From Sphingobacteriia bacterium (GTDB taxonomy: Bacteria; Bacteroidota; Bacteroidia; NS11-12g; UBA955), in contig JAGKXC010000106.1 of NCBI GenBank assembly GCA_021151535.1, positions 1-5,939 on the forward strand: a stretch of 5,939 nt of DNA. The letters are read 5' to 3'. Position numbers and translations under genes: made by a program. How positions within the stretch are numbered: the first letter of the stretch is position 1; every line of letters starts with the position of its first letter. Under the pieces are notes generated by a model. The model ran no database searches, was not told the origin of the DNA, and saw only the letters and a program-made list of their open reading frames with translations. Below, in pieces: positions 1-5,939 of this stretch.

Positions 1-877
1 CGCCAAGGGTATAGAGCAAGGGTAAATAGTGCTCGGGAGTTGGAATGGAAAGTTCCCAGGCTCTGCCAAATTTGAACGGATTGGAAAGGGCGTTTACATC
101 GAAAGATGATATTTTGGTTTTCATTTCGGCACGGGCAGTTTCCGCCCAATCATAACCGAAATTAGGCACGTTCATTTTGTCCCAAGCTACCATCCCTAAA
201 TTGTGAACAATGTTGCCGCTGCTAATAATCAATACCCCTTTTTTGCGTAATTCGGTTAATGATTGGGCGAGGTGAATATGATCACTAGGCGATTTTCTTC
301 TATCCAAAGAAAGTTGCAAAACGGGAATATTGGCTTGTGGATACATGCATTTGATAACGCTCCAGCAGCCGTGATCAAGGCCCCAACTGTGATCCAGCTC
401 TAACGGCTGCGGTTGTACAAGTTTTTGGGTATAATCAGCTAAAGCTGGATTTCCCGGAGCAGGGTATTGCACATCAAAAAGTTCTTTGGGAAATCCGCCA
501 AAATCATGAATGGTTTTGGGTGCCTCCATGGCGGTGATTTTTGAACCCATCGTTTCCCAATGCGCTGAAATACAAAGTATGGCAGTTGGTTTAGGAAGCG
601 ATTCGCCTAACGATTTCCATTTCTGACTGAAAACATTGGATTCGATGGCGTTCATTGGACTACCATGTCCAACAAAAATTGCCGGCATGGGTTTGTCCCA
701 GTTTGGCAAATCCCAAATTTGAGAAAGTGAGTTCATGTTTTGGTTGGGGTTTTGGTTAATAGAAGAATCGAATTTATTGCCGCCCATCAGAGTCGCATCC
801 GCTTGCAATTTCTGCCAAATTTCCTTGGCAATAAATGGTGTTACAGCGAGAGACAATAAAAAATGCTTTCGATTCAT
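1..877 (-). CDS. ygiD: 4,5-DOPA dioxygenase extradiol (YgiD/LigB family), C-terminus cut by window edge
   Basis: The minus strand reads as an open frame of 292 codons from ATG at 877 to the window edge, with no stop. The protein closely resembles E. coli YgiD, a class III (LigB-type) ring-cleaving dioxygenase that opens catechols such as L-DOPA using a mononuclear metal. All four expected metal-ligand histidines are present: H71 in GHGSPMN, H106 in SAHW, H225 in GNIVHN and H283 in TPEHYLPLLY. Other family blocks are HDFGGFP (124-130), YPAPG (138-142) and WGLDHG (165-170). By comparison with YgiD only about 30-35 residues are missing. The start is fixed because an in-frame stop lies at 889-887, with no other usual start codon between. 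The catalytic domain begins near residue 64, so there is an extra N-terminus of about 60 residues; it opens with MNRKHFLLSLAVTPFIA, a basic then hydrophobic stretch resembling a signal peptide or degenerate Tat signal. It is transcribed divergently from the lipoprotein gene. Family membership is near certain; the physiological substrate is unknown. Confidence 0.93.
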   Translation of the reverse strand, partial: MNRKHFLLSLAVTPFIAKEIWQKLQADATLMGGNKFDSSINQNPNQNMNSLSQIWDLPNWDKPMPAIFVGHGSPMNAIESNVFSQKWKSLGESLPKPTAILCISAHWETMGSKITAMEAPKTIHDFGGFPKELFDVQYPAPGNPALADYTQKLVQPQPLELDHSWGLDHGCWSVIKCMYPQANIPVLQLSLDRRKSPSDHIHLAQSLTELRKKGVLIISSGNIVHNLGMVAWDKMNVPNFGYDWAETARAEMKTKISSFDVNALSNPFKFGRAWELSIPTPEHYLPLLYTLG

Positions 878-879
878 TT

Positions 880-897
880 TATTTGTTTAAACAAATA
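880..897. promoter_or_regulatory. Perfect 18-bp palindrome, candidate operator
   Basis: Bases 880-897 read TATTTGTTTAAACAAATA, a perfect palindrome with no central spacer. It overlaps six bases of the predicted -7 element of the dioxygenase gene and covers its expected transcription start. A dimeric repressor bound here would block the promoter. The symmetry is directly visible; a regulator is inferred, and none is encoded in the window. A/T-rich DNA produces some palindromes by chance, but 18 perfect bases at this position is noteworthy. Confidence 0.4.
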
Positions 898-899
898 TA
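892..899 (-). promoter_or_regulatory. Predicted -7 promoter element of the dioxygenase gene
   Basis: On the minus strand bases 899-892 read TATATTTG, an exact match to the Bacteroidetes TAnnTTTG -7 element. It ends 14 bases before the ATG at 877, so the leader would be only about 7-10 bases. A possible -33 TTG lies at 919-917, 17 bases upstream of the box, at the short end of the usual spacing. The -7 match is seen directly; its use as a promoter is inferred. Confidence 0.55.
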
Positions 900-1003
900 G
901 GATAAAAAGTGGAAATCAAGGTGCAAGATGCGATGAAATAATGATTTAATTTGAGGGATGTTGGCGGGGGTGTTATAAATGCCCTTGTTGATTACGAAAA
1001 AGC

Positions 1004-1588
1004 ATGGGAAATTCAAATTTAAAAAAGTTGTATCGTTTTGGTTTAACCGCAATAATTGTGGGTATGCTTGCATGTTTTGGTTCCAACCAATTGCAGATGG
1101 TGGGAAATCAAAGGGATGAACATGGATGTTTGGGTCCGGCGGGGTACAGCTGGAGCGTGGTGTTAAATGATTGTGTAAGGATGTGGGAAGTGGGGTATGG
1201 CGTGATGCCTATCGCCCTAAAAGAAAATGGATACGTAATGGATTCCAATCAGGTAACTTATTCGGCGTATGTTGTTTTTTCGAATGATTCGAGCAAAGCG
1301 GAGTTGATTGCCTTAAAAGAAGATACTGAGTCGGTAATTTTGGAGCGCATGGCTGAAAAGCAGGGCGATAAGACAATGAAATTGGATGTTTGGGAGGGTG
1401 TGGTAGCTAATAAGCGTTATCGGGTAGAATTGGTAACTGTGGATTCTGATATGGAAATGATAGGCGGGATTGATGTGAAATCGGCGGCGAAAGAGGCAGG
1501 GAATGAGGAGGGTAAAAGGGAGCAGTGGTTGCTGGTGAGTGAAAATAACACGTTGAAATATGGCACCAATAAATTGGTTTTGAAATAA
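1004..1588 (+). CDS. Small predicted lipoprotein with DEHGC/AGYSW motif, function unknown
   Basis: This encodes 194 residues. The N-terminus has a basic segment (KKLYR, 7-11), a hydrophobic run (12-23) and the sequence GMLAC, so C24 is a plausible lipidated cysteine and the mature protein would be membrane-anchored outside the cytoplasm. Just after it comes a compact motif, DEHGCLGPAGYSW (38-50) followed by C57, R59 and W61; C42 and C57 could form a disulfide. I recall similar Cys/Trp segments in other exported bacterial proteins, but cannot name the domain with certainty. The rest (about 70-194) contains YVVFSNDSSKAEL (89-101) and a W130/Y139 region, faintly like MliC-type lysozyme inhibitor lipoproteins; that is a guess. 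The C-terminal part is charged and looks soluble. ATG 1004 is preceded by an A-rich stretch rather than a Shine-Dalgarno site, and it puts the signal sequence at the usual place. tex follows after 30 bases on the same strand with no promoter seen between, so co-transcription is likely. Confidence 0.8.
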   Translation: MGNSNLKKLYRFGLTAIIVGMLACFGSNQLQMVGNQRDEHGCLGPAGYSWSVVLNDCVRMWEVGYGVMPIALKENGYVMDSNQVTYSAYVVFSNDSSKAELIALKEDTESVILERMAEKQGDKTMKLDVWEGVVANKRYRVELVTVDSDMEMIGGIDVKSAAKEAGNEEGKREQWLLVSENNTLKYGTNKLVLK

Positions 1589-1618
1589 GAGATTGTTGTA
1601 AGTTAAAGCACAAAAATT

Positions 1619-3772
1619 GTGGAAGAATTAAAGGATTTAGATAAGAAAATTGCCACCCAAATGGCGGTGAAGCCTTGGCAGGTAGATGCTGTTTTGAAGT
1701 TGTTGAATGAGGGATCTACCGTTCCGTTTATATCGCGATACAGAAAAGAGAAAACAGGCAATTTGGATGAGATGCAGATTGCGCAGATTCAGGAAATGGC
1801 GGAGAAGGCTATCGCTTTGGAGAAGCGCAGGGAGTATATTTTGGAGCAGATTAAAGAGCAGGGTAAACTGACGCCAGAATTGGAGAAAATGATCTTGCAG
1901 GCGGAAGATTCGCAGCGGTTGGAAGATTTGTACTTGCCTTATAAGACGAGACGTAAAACCAAGGCGGATGTAGCGCGTGAAAAGGGTTTGGAGCCACTTG
2001 CGAAAATCATGTATGAGCAAAAGGATCAGCGTTTCATGTTGAAAGTGAAGGATTTTGTGGGTGAGAAAGTGGAATCGGAAGAGGAGGCTTTGCAGGGAGC
2101 GAGAGATATAGTGGCAGAATGGATTAATGAAGATGTAGAATTGCGTGCCAAATTGAGAACGTTGTTTGAGGATGATGGTATGTTGTATTGCAAGAATGCA
2201 CGGGGCAAAAAGGATGTGGAAGAGGCGCAGAAATACAGGGATTATTTTGATCATCAGGAGTTGTTGAAAAAGGCTGCTGGTCATCGATTTCTGGCGATGA
2301 TGCGCGGAATGGATCAAGGCTTTTTGAAGGTTTCAGTGGAGCCAGATGAATCGCGTGCAATGGGATTGATGCGTAGACATTGTTTGAAGGGATACAGCGA
2401 TGCAACCGACCATGTGAAAATTGCGATGGAGGATGCTTACTCTCGGTTGCTTCAGCCAAGTTTAGAAAACGAGATGCTTACGGCTTGGAAGGAGAAGGCG
2501 GATGAAGAGGCGATTGGGGTATTTGCGGTGAATGCGAAGCAATTGTTATTGGCGGCACCTTTGGGTGAGAAACGTGTGATGGCCATTGACCCTGGATTTA
2601 GAACGGGTTGTAAGGTGGTGGTTTTAAATGAGTATGGCGATTTGTTGAAATACGATGCGATTTTCCCCCATGAGCCTCAGCACCAAAAGGAGCAAGCTTC
2701 CAAGCAATTGAAAGCTTGGGTAAAAGAATTTGAAGTAGTTGCCATCGCCATAGGAAATGGCACAGCAGGTAGAGAAACGGACTCTTTTATTCGTCAAACA
2801 TTTACCGATGAAGTTAAATCTGGCGAATTACAATTGTATATGGTGAACGAAAGCGGCGCAAGTATTTACAGTGCCAGCGCGGTTGCAAGGGAGGAATTTC
2901 CTAAGCACGATGTGACCGTCAGGGGTGCGGTGAGTATTGGCAGAAGGCTCAAAGATCCGTTAGCAGAGTTGGTGAAAATTGAGCCCAAAAACATTGGCGT
3001 TGGACAGTATCAGCACGATGTGAATCAATCTTTGCTGCAAAAGCGATTGGATGCTGTGGTTGAAAGTGCGGTGAATGGTGTGGGCGTAAATTTGAATACG
3101 GCGAGCAAGCATTTGCTGCGTTATGTGAGTGGTTTGGGCGAAGGCTTGGCCAAAAATATTGTTGAATACAGAGAGAAAATTGGCGGATTCCAAAGTCGTG
3201 CACAATTGCAAGAGGTTCCCCGTTTGGGTGGCAAGGCTTTTGAGCAGTGCGCTGGATTTTTACGCATACGAGCGGCGAAGCATCCATTGGATAACACGGG
3301 TGTACACCCAGAACGTTACAAGGTTGTAGAGAAAATGGCCAAAGATTGCGGAGTGGGATTGTCGGAATTGCTGGGCGATGAACGATTGCTGAAGGGTATA
3401 GAATTGAAAAATTACATCCAAGAGGAACAAGGTTTGGGTTTACCTACGTTGGAGGATATTCTGAAGGAATTATTGAAGCCAGGTTTGGATCCACGGGGTG
3501 TTGCAGAGCAAGTTCAATTTGATGATTTAGTGAGATCTATCAACGATTTACGACCAGGCATGGAGCTTTGGGGTGTTGTAACCAATATTACCAATTTTGG
3601 GGCTTTTGTGGATATTGGAGTTAAGCAAGACGGGTTGGTACATATATCGCAATTGGGGTATCAATTTGTGAAAAATCCGGCAGATGTGGTGAGTTTGGGA
3701 GAAAAGGTGAAGGTAAGGGTATCGGAAGTGGATATGCAGCGCAAGCGAATTCAATTAACGATGAAGTTGTAG
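1619..3772 (+). CDS. tex: Tex family S1 RNA-binding protein (transcription accessory protein), GTG start
   Basis: This encodes 717 residues, a complete Tex protein (family about 700-790). Tex is a cytoplasmic nucleic-acid-binding protein linked to transcription in several bacteria; its exact biochemical role is not settled. Domains in order: helical Tex N-terminal region with the signature EGSTVPFISRYRKE (31-44) and LYLPYK (104-109); a YqgF/RNase H-like domain from about 320 with AIDPGFRTGCK (322-332), GNGTAGRET (379-387) and VNESGAS (409-415); the family block IGVGQYQHD (459-467); helix-hairpin-helix repeats at about 488-547; and a C-terminal S1 RNA-binding domain from about 646, with NFGAFVDIG (659-667) and DGLVHIS (671-677). 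The start is GTG: the in-frame stop TAA at 1604-1606 leaves no ATG or TTG upstream, and the protein begins MEELKDLDKKIA, as expected for the family. It lies 30 bases after the lipoprotein gene. No truncation or frameshift is seen. Confidence 0.97.
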   Translation: MEELKDLDKKIATQMAVKPWQVDAVLKLLNEGSTVPFISRYRKEKTGNLDEMQIAQIQEMAEKAIALEKRREYILEQIKEQGKLTPELEKMILQAEDSQRLEDLYLPYKTRRKTKADVAREKGLEPLAKIMYEQKDQRFMLKVKDFVGEKVESEEEALQGARDIVAEWINEDVELRAKLRTLFEDDGMLYCKNARGKKDVEEAQKYRDYFDHQELLKKAAGHRFLAMMRGMDQGFLKVSVEPDESRAMGLMRRHCLKGYSDATDHVKIAMEDAYSRLLQPSLENEMLTAWKEKADEEAIGVFAVNAKQLLLAAPLGEKRVMAIDPGFRTGCKVVVLNEYGDLLKYDAIFPHEPQHQKEQASKQLKAWVKEFEVVAIAIGNGTAGRETDSFIRQTFTDEVKSGELQLYMVNESGASIYSASAVAREEFPKHDVTVRGAVSIGRRLKDPLAELVKIEPKNIGVGQYQHDVNQSLLQKRLDAVVESAVNGVGVNLNTASKHLLRYVSGLGEGLAKNIVEYREKIGGFQSRAQLQEVPRLGGKAFEQCAGFLRIRAAKHPLDNTGVHPERYKVVEKMAKDCGVGLSELLGDERLLKGIELKNYIQEEQGLGLPTLEDILKELLKPGLDPRGVAEQVQFDDLVRSINDLRPGMELWGVVTNITNFGAFVDIGVKQDGLVHISQLGYQFVKNPADVVSLGEKVKVRVSEVDMQRKRIQLTMKL

Positions 3773-3850
3773 TGAAATGCGATAGAGGGTATGGGGGATG
3801 TGAGTGAAGCAGCGATTTTATCGCCCGAAATGAAAAAATGAATTTGGATG

Positions 3851-3872
3851 GGGCATTTGAAACAGAATGCCC
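3851..3872. promoter_or_regulatory. GC-rich inverted repeat between tex and hutU: terminator of tex or hutU operator
   Basis: GGGCATT (3851-3857) and AATGCCC (3866-3872) form a perfect 7-bp stem around an 8-base loop. The sequence after it is T-rich (GTAATTTTGTATTTT), which fits an intrinsic terminator for tex read on the plus strand, although the T run is interrupted. The repeat also sits immediately upstream of the predicted hutU -7 element, where an operator would lie. Sequence alone does not separate the two roles; it may serve both. Confidence 0.45.
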
Positions 3873-3873
3873 G

Positions 3874-3881
3874 TAATTTTG
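3874..3881 (+). promoter_or_regulatory. Predicted -7 promoter element of hutU
   Basis: Bases 3874-3881 read TAATTTTG, an exact match to the Bacteroidetes TAnnTTTG element, 13 bases before the hutU ATG. No -33 TTG is well placed: the TTTG copies at 3856-3859 and 3843-3846 lie 14 and 27 bases upstream, outside the usual range. A missing -33 box would fit a promoter needing an activator, but this is inference. The implied leader is about 6-10 bases. Confidence 0.5.
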
Positions 3882-3894
3882 TATTTTATAATAT

Positions 3895-5577
3895 ATGAGC
3901 GAATCTGTATCAAAACCCAGGGTAGTAACTGCGCCAACCGGCAGCAAATTGAATTGTAAAGGTTGGGTTCAAGAGGCGGCTTACAGGATGTTGCATAATA
4001 ACTTGGATCCGGATGTAGCGGAACGACCAGAAGATTTGATTGTTTACGGCGGATTGGGTAAGGCAGCGAGAAACTGGCAAGCCTTTGATGATATTTGTAG
4101 GGCTTTGAGGGATTTGAACGACGATGAAACTTTGATGGTTCAGAGTGGTAAACCCGTGGCTATTTTGCCAACTCATAAGGATGCTCCACGAGTTTTGATT
4201 AGCAATTCTCAATTGGTTCCGAATTGGGCTAACTGGGATCATTTCCGTGAATTGGAGGCGAAAGGGTTGATGATGTACGGACAAATGACGGCTGGAAGCT
4301 GGATTTACATTGGATCACAAGGCATTGTTCAAGGTACATATGAGACGTATGCGGAGTGTGCCCGTCAGCATTTTGGCGGCACTTTGAAAGGAACCCTAAA
4401 TGTTACAGCTGGATTGGGAGGTATGGGCGGTGCTCAACCGTTAGCTATCACCATGAACGAAGGTGTTGCTTTGGTGGCGGAAGTAGAAGAATGGAGAATT
4501 CGCAAAAGATTAGAAACCAGATACTTGGATTTTATGTCGCGCGATATCGACGAAGCCATTAACATGGCTTTGGTTGCGAAGGAGAAGAAGGATGCGGTAA
4601 GTATAGGAGTTGTTTGTAATGCGGTGGAGTTGTTACAGCGATTGATCGACAGAGGCGTTGTTCCTGATACATTAACGGATCAAACCAGTGCGCATGATCC
4701 ATTGATTGGGTATTTCCCTTCTGGGATGGATGTGAATGCTGCGGATAAGTTGCGTTTAGAGAATCCTGAAAAGTACGTAGACTTGAGTTATCAAACGATG
4801 GTAAAGCATGTGGAATTGATGTTGGAGTTGCAGAAAATGGGCAGTATTACCTTTGATTATGGTAATAATTTGCGTGGTAGGGCTTTGGAAAAAGGTTTGA
4901 AGAATGCTTTTGATTTTCCTGGTTTCGTGCCAGCATATATCCGTCCGTTGTTCTGTGAAGGCAAGGGTCCTTTTCGTTGGGTGGCATTGAGTGGAGATCC
5001 TCAAGATATTTATGAAACAGATAAGGTGATATTGGAGTTGTTCCCTGAGAATGAGAGTTTGAAGCGATGGATTGGAATGGCTCAGGAGAAAATCAGTTTC
5101 CAGGGCTTGCCAGCGAGGATTTGTTGGTTGGGACAGGGCGAACGTCAGAAGGCGGCCTTGGCATTCAACGAATTGGTTGCAACGGGTAGAGTAAAAGCGC
5201 CTATTGTTATTGGTAGAGACCATTTGGATACGGGATCTGTGGCTTCGCCAAATAGAGAAACAGAGGCGATGATGGATGGTTCTGATGCTGTTGCGGATTG
5301 GCCAATTTTGAATGCTTTTGTTAACACTGCAGGTGGAGCTTCTTGGGTGAGTTTACATCATGGCGGGGGCGTTGGATTGGGTTACAGTATTCATAGTGGT
5401 ATGGTAATCGTGGCTGACGGCACTCCGGATGCAGAAGCTCGTTTGCGTAGGGTGTTGCATAACGATCCAGGAATGGGAGTTGTACGCCATGCGGATGCGG
5501 GTTATGAAATTGCTAAGGAAACGGCCAAAAAGCATGGCTTGGATTTGGCGGCAAGATTAGCGGGTAAAGCCGTTTAA
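3895..5577 (+). CDS. hutU: Urocanate hydratase (urocanase)
   Basis: This encodes 560 residues, full length for the family (about 550-560). Urocanase uses tightly bound NAD+ as an electrophile to convert urocanate plus water to 4-imidazolone-5-propanoate, the second step of histidine degradation in the cytoplasm. Sequence support is strong: YGGLGKAARNW (51-61), QSGKP, MYGQMTAGSWIYIGSQGIVQG, the glycine-rich cofactor block GLGGMGGAQP (173-182), QTSAHDP, FDFPGFVPAYIRPLFC, and HHGGGVG (488-494). The catalytic cysteine in ARICWLG is C410, the same number as in the characterised Pseudomonas putida enzyme, so the start and spacing are conserved. ATG 3895 has an A/T-only leader and no Shine-Dalgarno site. 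Upstream is tex and downstream, after 48 bases, a reductase gene; no hutH, hutI, hutG or hut regulator is visible in the window. The protein looks intact and active. Confidence 0.98.
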   Translation: MSESVSKPRVVTAPTGSKLNCKGWVQEAAYRMLHNNLDPDVAERPEDLIVYGGLGKAARNWQAFDDICRALRDLNDDETLMVQSGKPVAILPTHKDAPRVLISNSQLVPNWANWDHFRELEAKGLMMYGQMTAGSWIYIGSQGIVQGTYETYAECARQHFGGTLKGTLNVTAGLGGMGGAQPLAITMNEGVALVAEVEEWRIRKRLETRYLDFMSRDIDEAINMALVAKEKKDAVSIGVVCNAVELLQRLIDRGVVPDTLTDQTSAHDPLIGYFPSGMDVNAADKLRLENPEKYVDLSYQTMVKHVELMLELQKMGSITFDYGNNLRGRALEKGLKNAFDFPGFVPAYIRPLFCEGKGPFRWVALSGDPQDIYETDKVILELFPENESLKRWIGMAQEKISFQGLPARICWLGQGERQKAALAFNELVATGRVKAPIVIGRDHLDTGSVASPNRETEAMMDGSDAVADWPILNAFVNTAGGASWVSLHHGGGVGLGYSIHSGMVIVADGTPDAEARLRRVLHNDPGMGVVRHADAGYEIAKETAKKHGLDLAARLAGKAV

Positions 5578-5590
5578 GTTTTGCGGATTT

Positions 5591-5621
5591 AGGAAACAGA
5601 ATCATTTTTGGTTTGTTTCTT
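5591..5621 (+). other. Weak inverted repeat in the hutU-reductase gap
   Basis: GAAACA (5593-5598) pairs with TGTTTC (5614-5619). With G-U pairs the stem extends to about ten base pairs (5591-5600 with 5612-5621) around an 11-base loop. It fills most of the 48-base gap and ends four bases before the reductase ATG. There is no T run after it, so it is a poor terminator; it could influence translation of the next gene, or mean nothing. Confidence 0.2.
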
Positions 5622-5625
5622 AATT

Positions 5626-5939
5626 ATGAATTATGTGATTTTTGGTGGTTCTCGCGGAATTGGCAAAGCGATTTCGGAAAAATTGATTCACGGAGGGCAT
5701 TCTGTATGGGTGGTTTCTCGCAATGCCGGACATGTTTCCGGTGCGATCCAATTGGAATGGGATGCTTTAAAGGCAGTTTCTGGGGAATTGGGCGATGAAA
5801 TTGCTGGACTTCCAGAAGTAATTGACGGGGTTGTTTATGCGCCGGGCAGTATTACATTAAAGCCATTTAAGGGTTTGAAAATATCCGATTTTCAGCATGA
5901 TTTGAATGTGAATTTTTTGGGCGCAGTGAAAGCTTTGCA
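5626..5939 (+). CDS. Short-chain dehydrogenase/reductase, N-terminal part, cut by window end
   Basis: The frame is open from ATG 5626 to the window end (104 full codons). The protein starts directly with a Rossmann strand and the cofactor motif GGSRGIGKAI (7-16), matching the SDR TGxxxGxG pattern with G replacing the usual T. SR at 31-32 follows the second strand, a position that often favours NADP(H). The usual NAG motif after the fourth strand appears as APG in VVYAPGSITLKPF (70-82). FQHDLNVNFLGA (89-100) matches the helix that normally carries the conserved asparagine. The catalytic Ser-Tyr-Lys residues lie beyond the window, so substrate and activity cannot be judged; a FabG-like 3-oxoacyl reductase is one possibility among many. 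It follows hutU by 48 bases on the same strand. A -7-like CATTTTTG (5603-5610, one mismatch) ends 15 bases before the ATG, so it may have its own promoter or be co-transcribed with hutU. A frame open at 5613-5798 in another phase is a shadow of this gene. Confidence 0.88.
   Translation, partial: MNYVIFGGSRGIGKAISEKLIHGGHSVWVVSRNAGHVSGAIQLEWDALKAVSGELGDEIAGLPEVIDGVVYAPGSITLKPFKGLKISDFQHDLNVNFLGAVKAL

Noticed and set aside
946..953. TTAATTTG as a -7 element for the lipoprotein gene
   Set aside because: It matches seven of eight consensus positions at best, and no TTG is at a suitable distance upstream; too weak to call a promoter.
879..1073. Minus-strand 64-codon frame across the divergent intergenic region
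   Set aside because: It overlaps the signal-peptide region of the lipoprotein gene, its stop lies inside the palindrome, and the translation resembles no known protein. It is not in frame with the dioxygenase.
1637..2317. Minus-strand open frame of 226 codons opposite tex
   Set aside because: It lies wholly inside tex, and its Leu/Phe/His/Gln-rich translation is typical of the antisense of a coding frame. It has no recognisable domain.
3812..3824. Short hairpin GCGAT-TTT-ATCGC after tex
   Set aside because: The 5-bp stem is not followed by a T run, and the better dyad at 3851-3872 is a stronger terminator candidate.
3838..3876. Twelve-codon frame upstream of hutU that could be a leader peptide
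   Set aside because: It would start upstream of the predicted hutU transcription start and has no histidine codons or attenuator-like structure, so a regulatory leader is unsupported.
3621..3947. Minus-strand 108-codon frame over the end of tex and start of hutU
   Set aside because: It is antisense to two certain genes and low in complexity (Pro/Ser/Leu-rich), with no motif.
4756..5223. Minus-strand 155-codon frame inside hutU
   Set aside because: It is antisense to conserved urocanase sequence, including the catalytic cysteine, and its translation has no domain-like pattern.

Overview
The window looks like ordinary chromosomal DNA of a member of the Bacteroidetes (Bacteroidota). Three things suggest this: start codons have no convincing Shine-Dalgarno sequence and are preceded by A/T-rich leaders; two promoters show exact matches to the TAnnTTTG -7 element typical of this phylum; and the base composition is moderate and TTG-leucine-rich. 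No sequence search was possible, so the genus is not assigned. There are no RNA genes, CRISPR arrays, insertion sequences or other mobile elements that I can see, and no gene-free stretch exceeds 126 bases.

Layout, left to right. (1) Bases 1-877, minus strand: a 4,5-DOPA extradiol dioxygenase of the YgiD/LigB family, cut off at its C-terminus by the window edge, with an unusual N-terminal extension that resembles an export signal. (2) Bases 878-1003: a divergent intergenic region with a -7 element for the dioxygenase, overlapped by a perfect 18-bp palindrome. (3) Bases 1004-1588, plus: a small predicted lipoprotein with a Cys/Trp-rich motif, function unknown. (4) Bases 1619-3772, plus: a full-length Tex-type RNA-binding protein starting with GTG, 30 bp after the lipoprotein gene and probably co-transcribed with it. 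(5) Bases 3773-3894: an intergenic region with a GC-rich inverted repeat running straight into a -7 element. (6) Bases 3895-5577, plus: full-length urocanate hydratase (HutU) with its catalytic cysteine. (7) Bases 5626-5939, plus: the N-terminal third or so of a short-chain dehydrogenase/reductase, cut by the window end.

The genes do not form an obvious pathway. Urocanase is the second enzyme of histidine breakdown, but no other hut gene is visible here. Tex is a housekeeping transcription-associated protein. The dioxygenase and the reductase are generic redox enzymes whose substrates cannot be read from sequence. I found no convincing new system. The most interesting items are the two dyads at the dioxygenase and hutU promoters, the similar very short predicted leaders of those two genes, the possible export signal on the dioxygenase, and the uncharacterised lipoprotein placed directly before tex.
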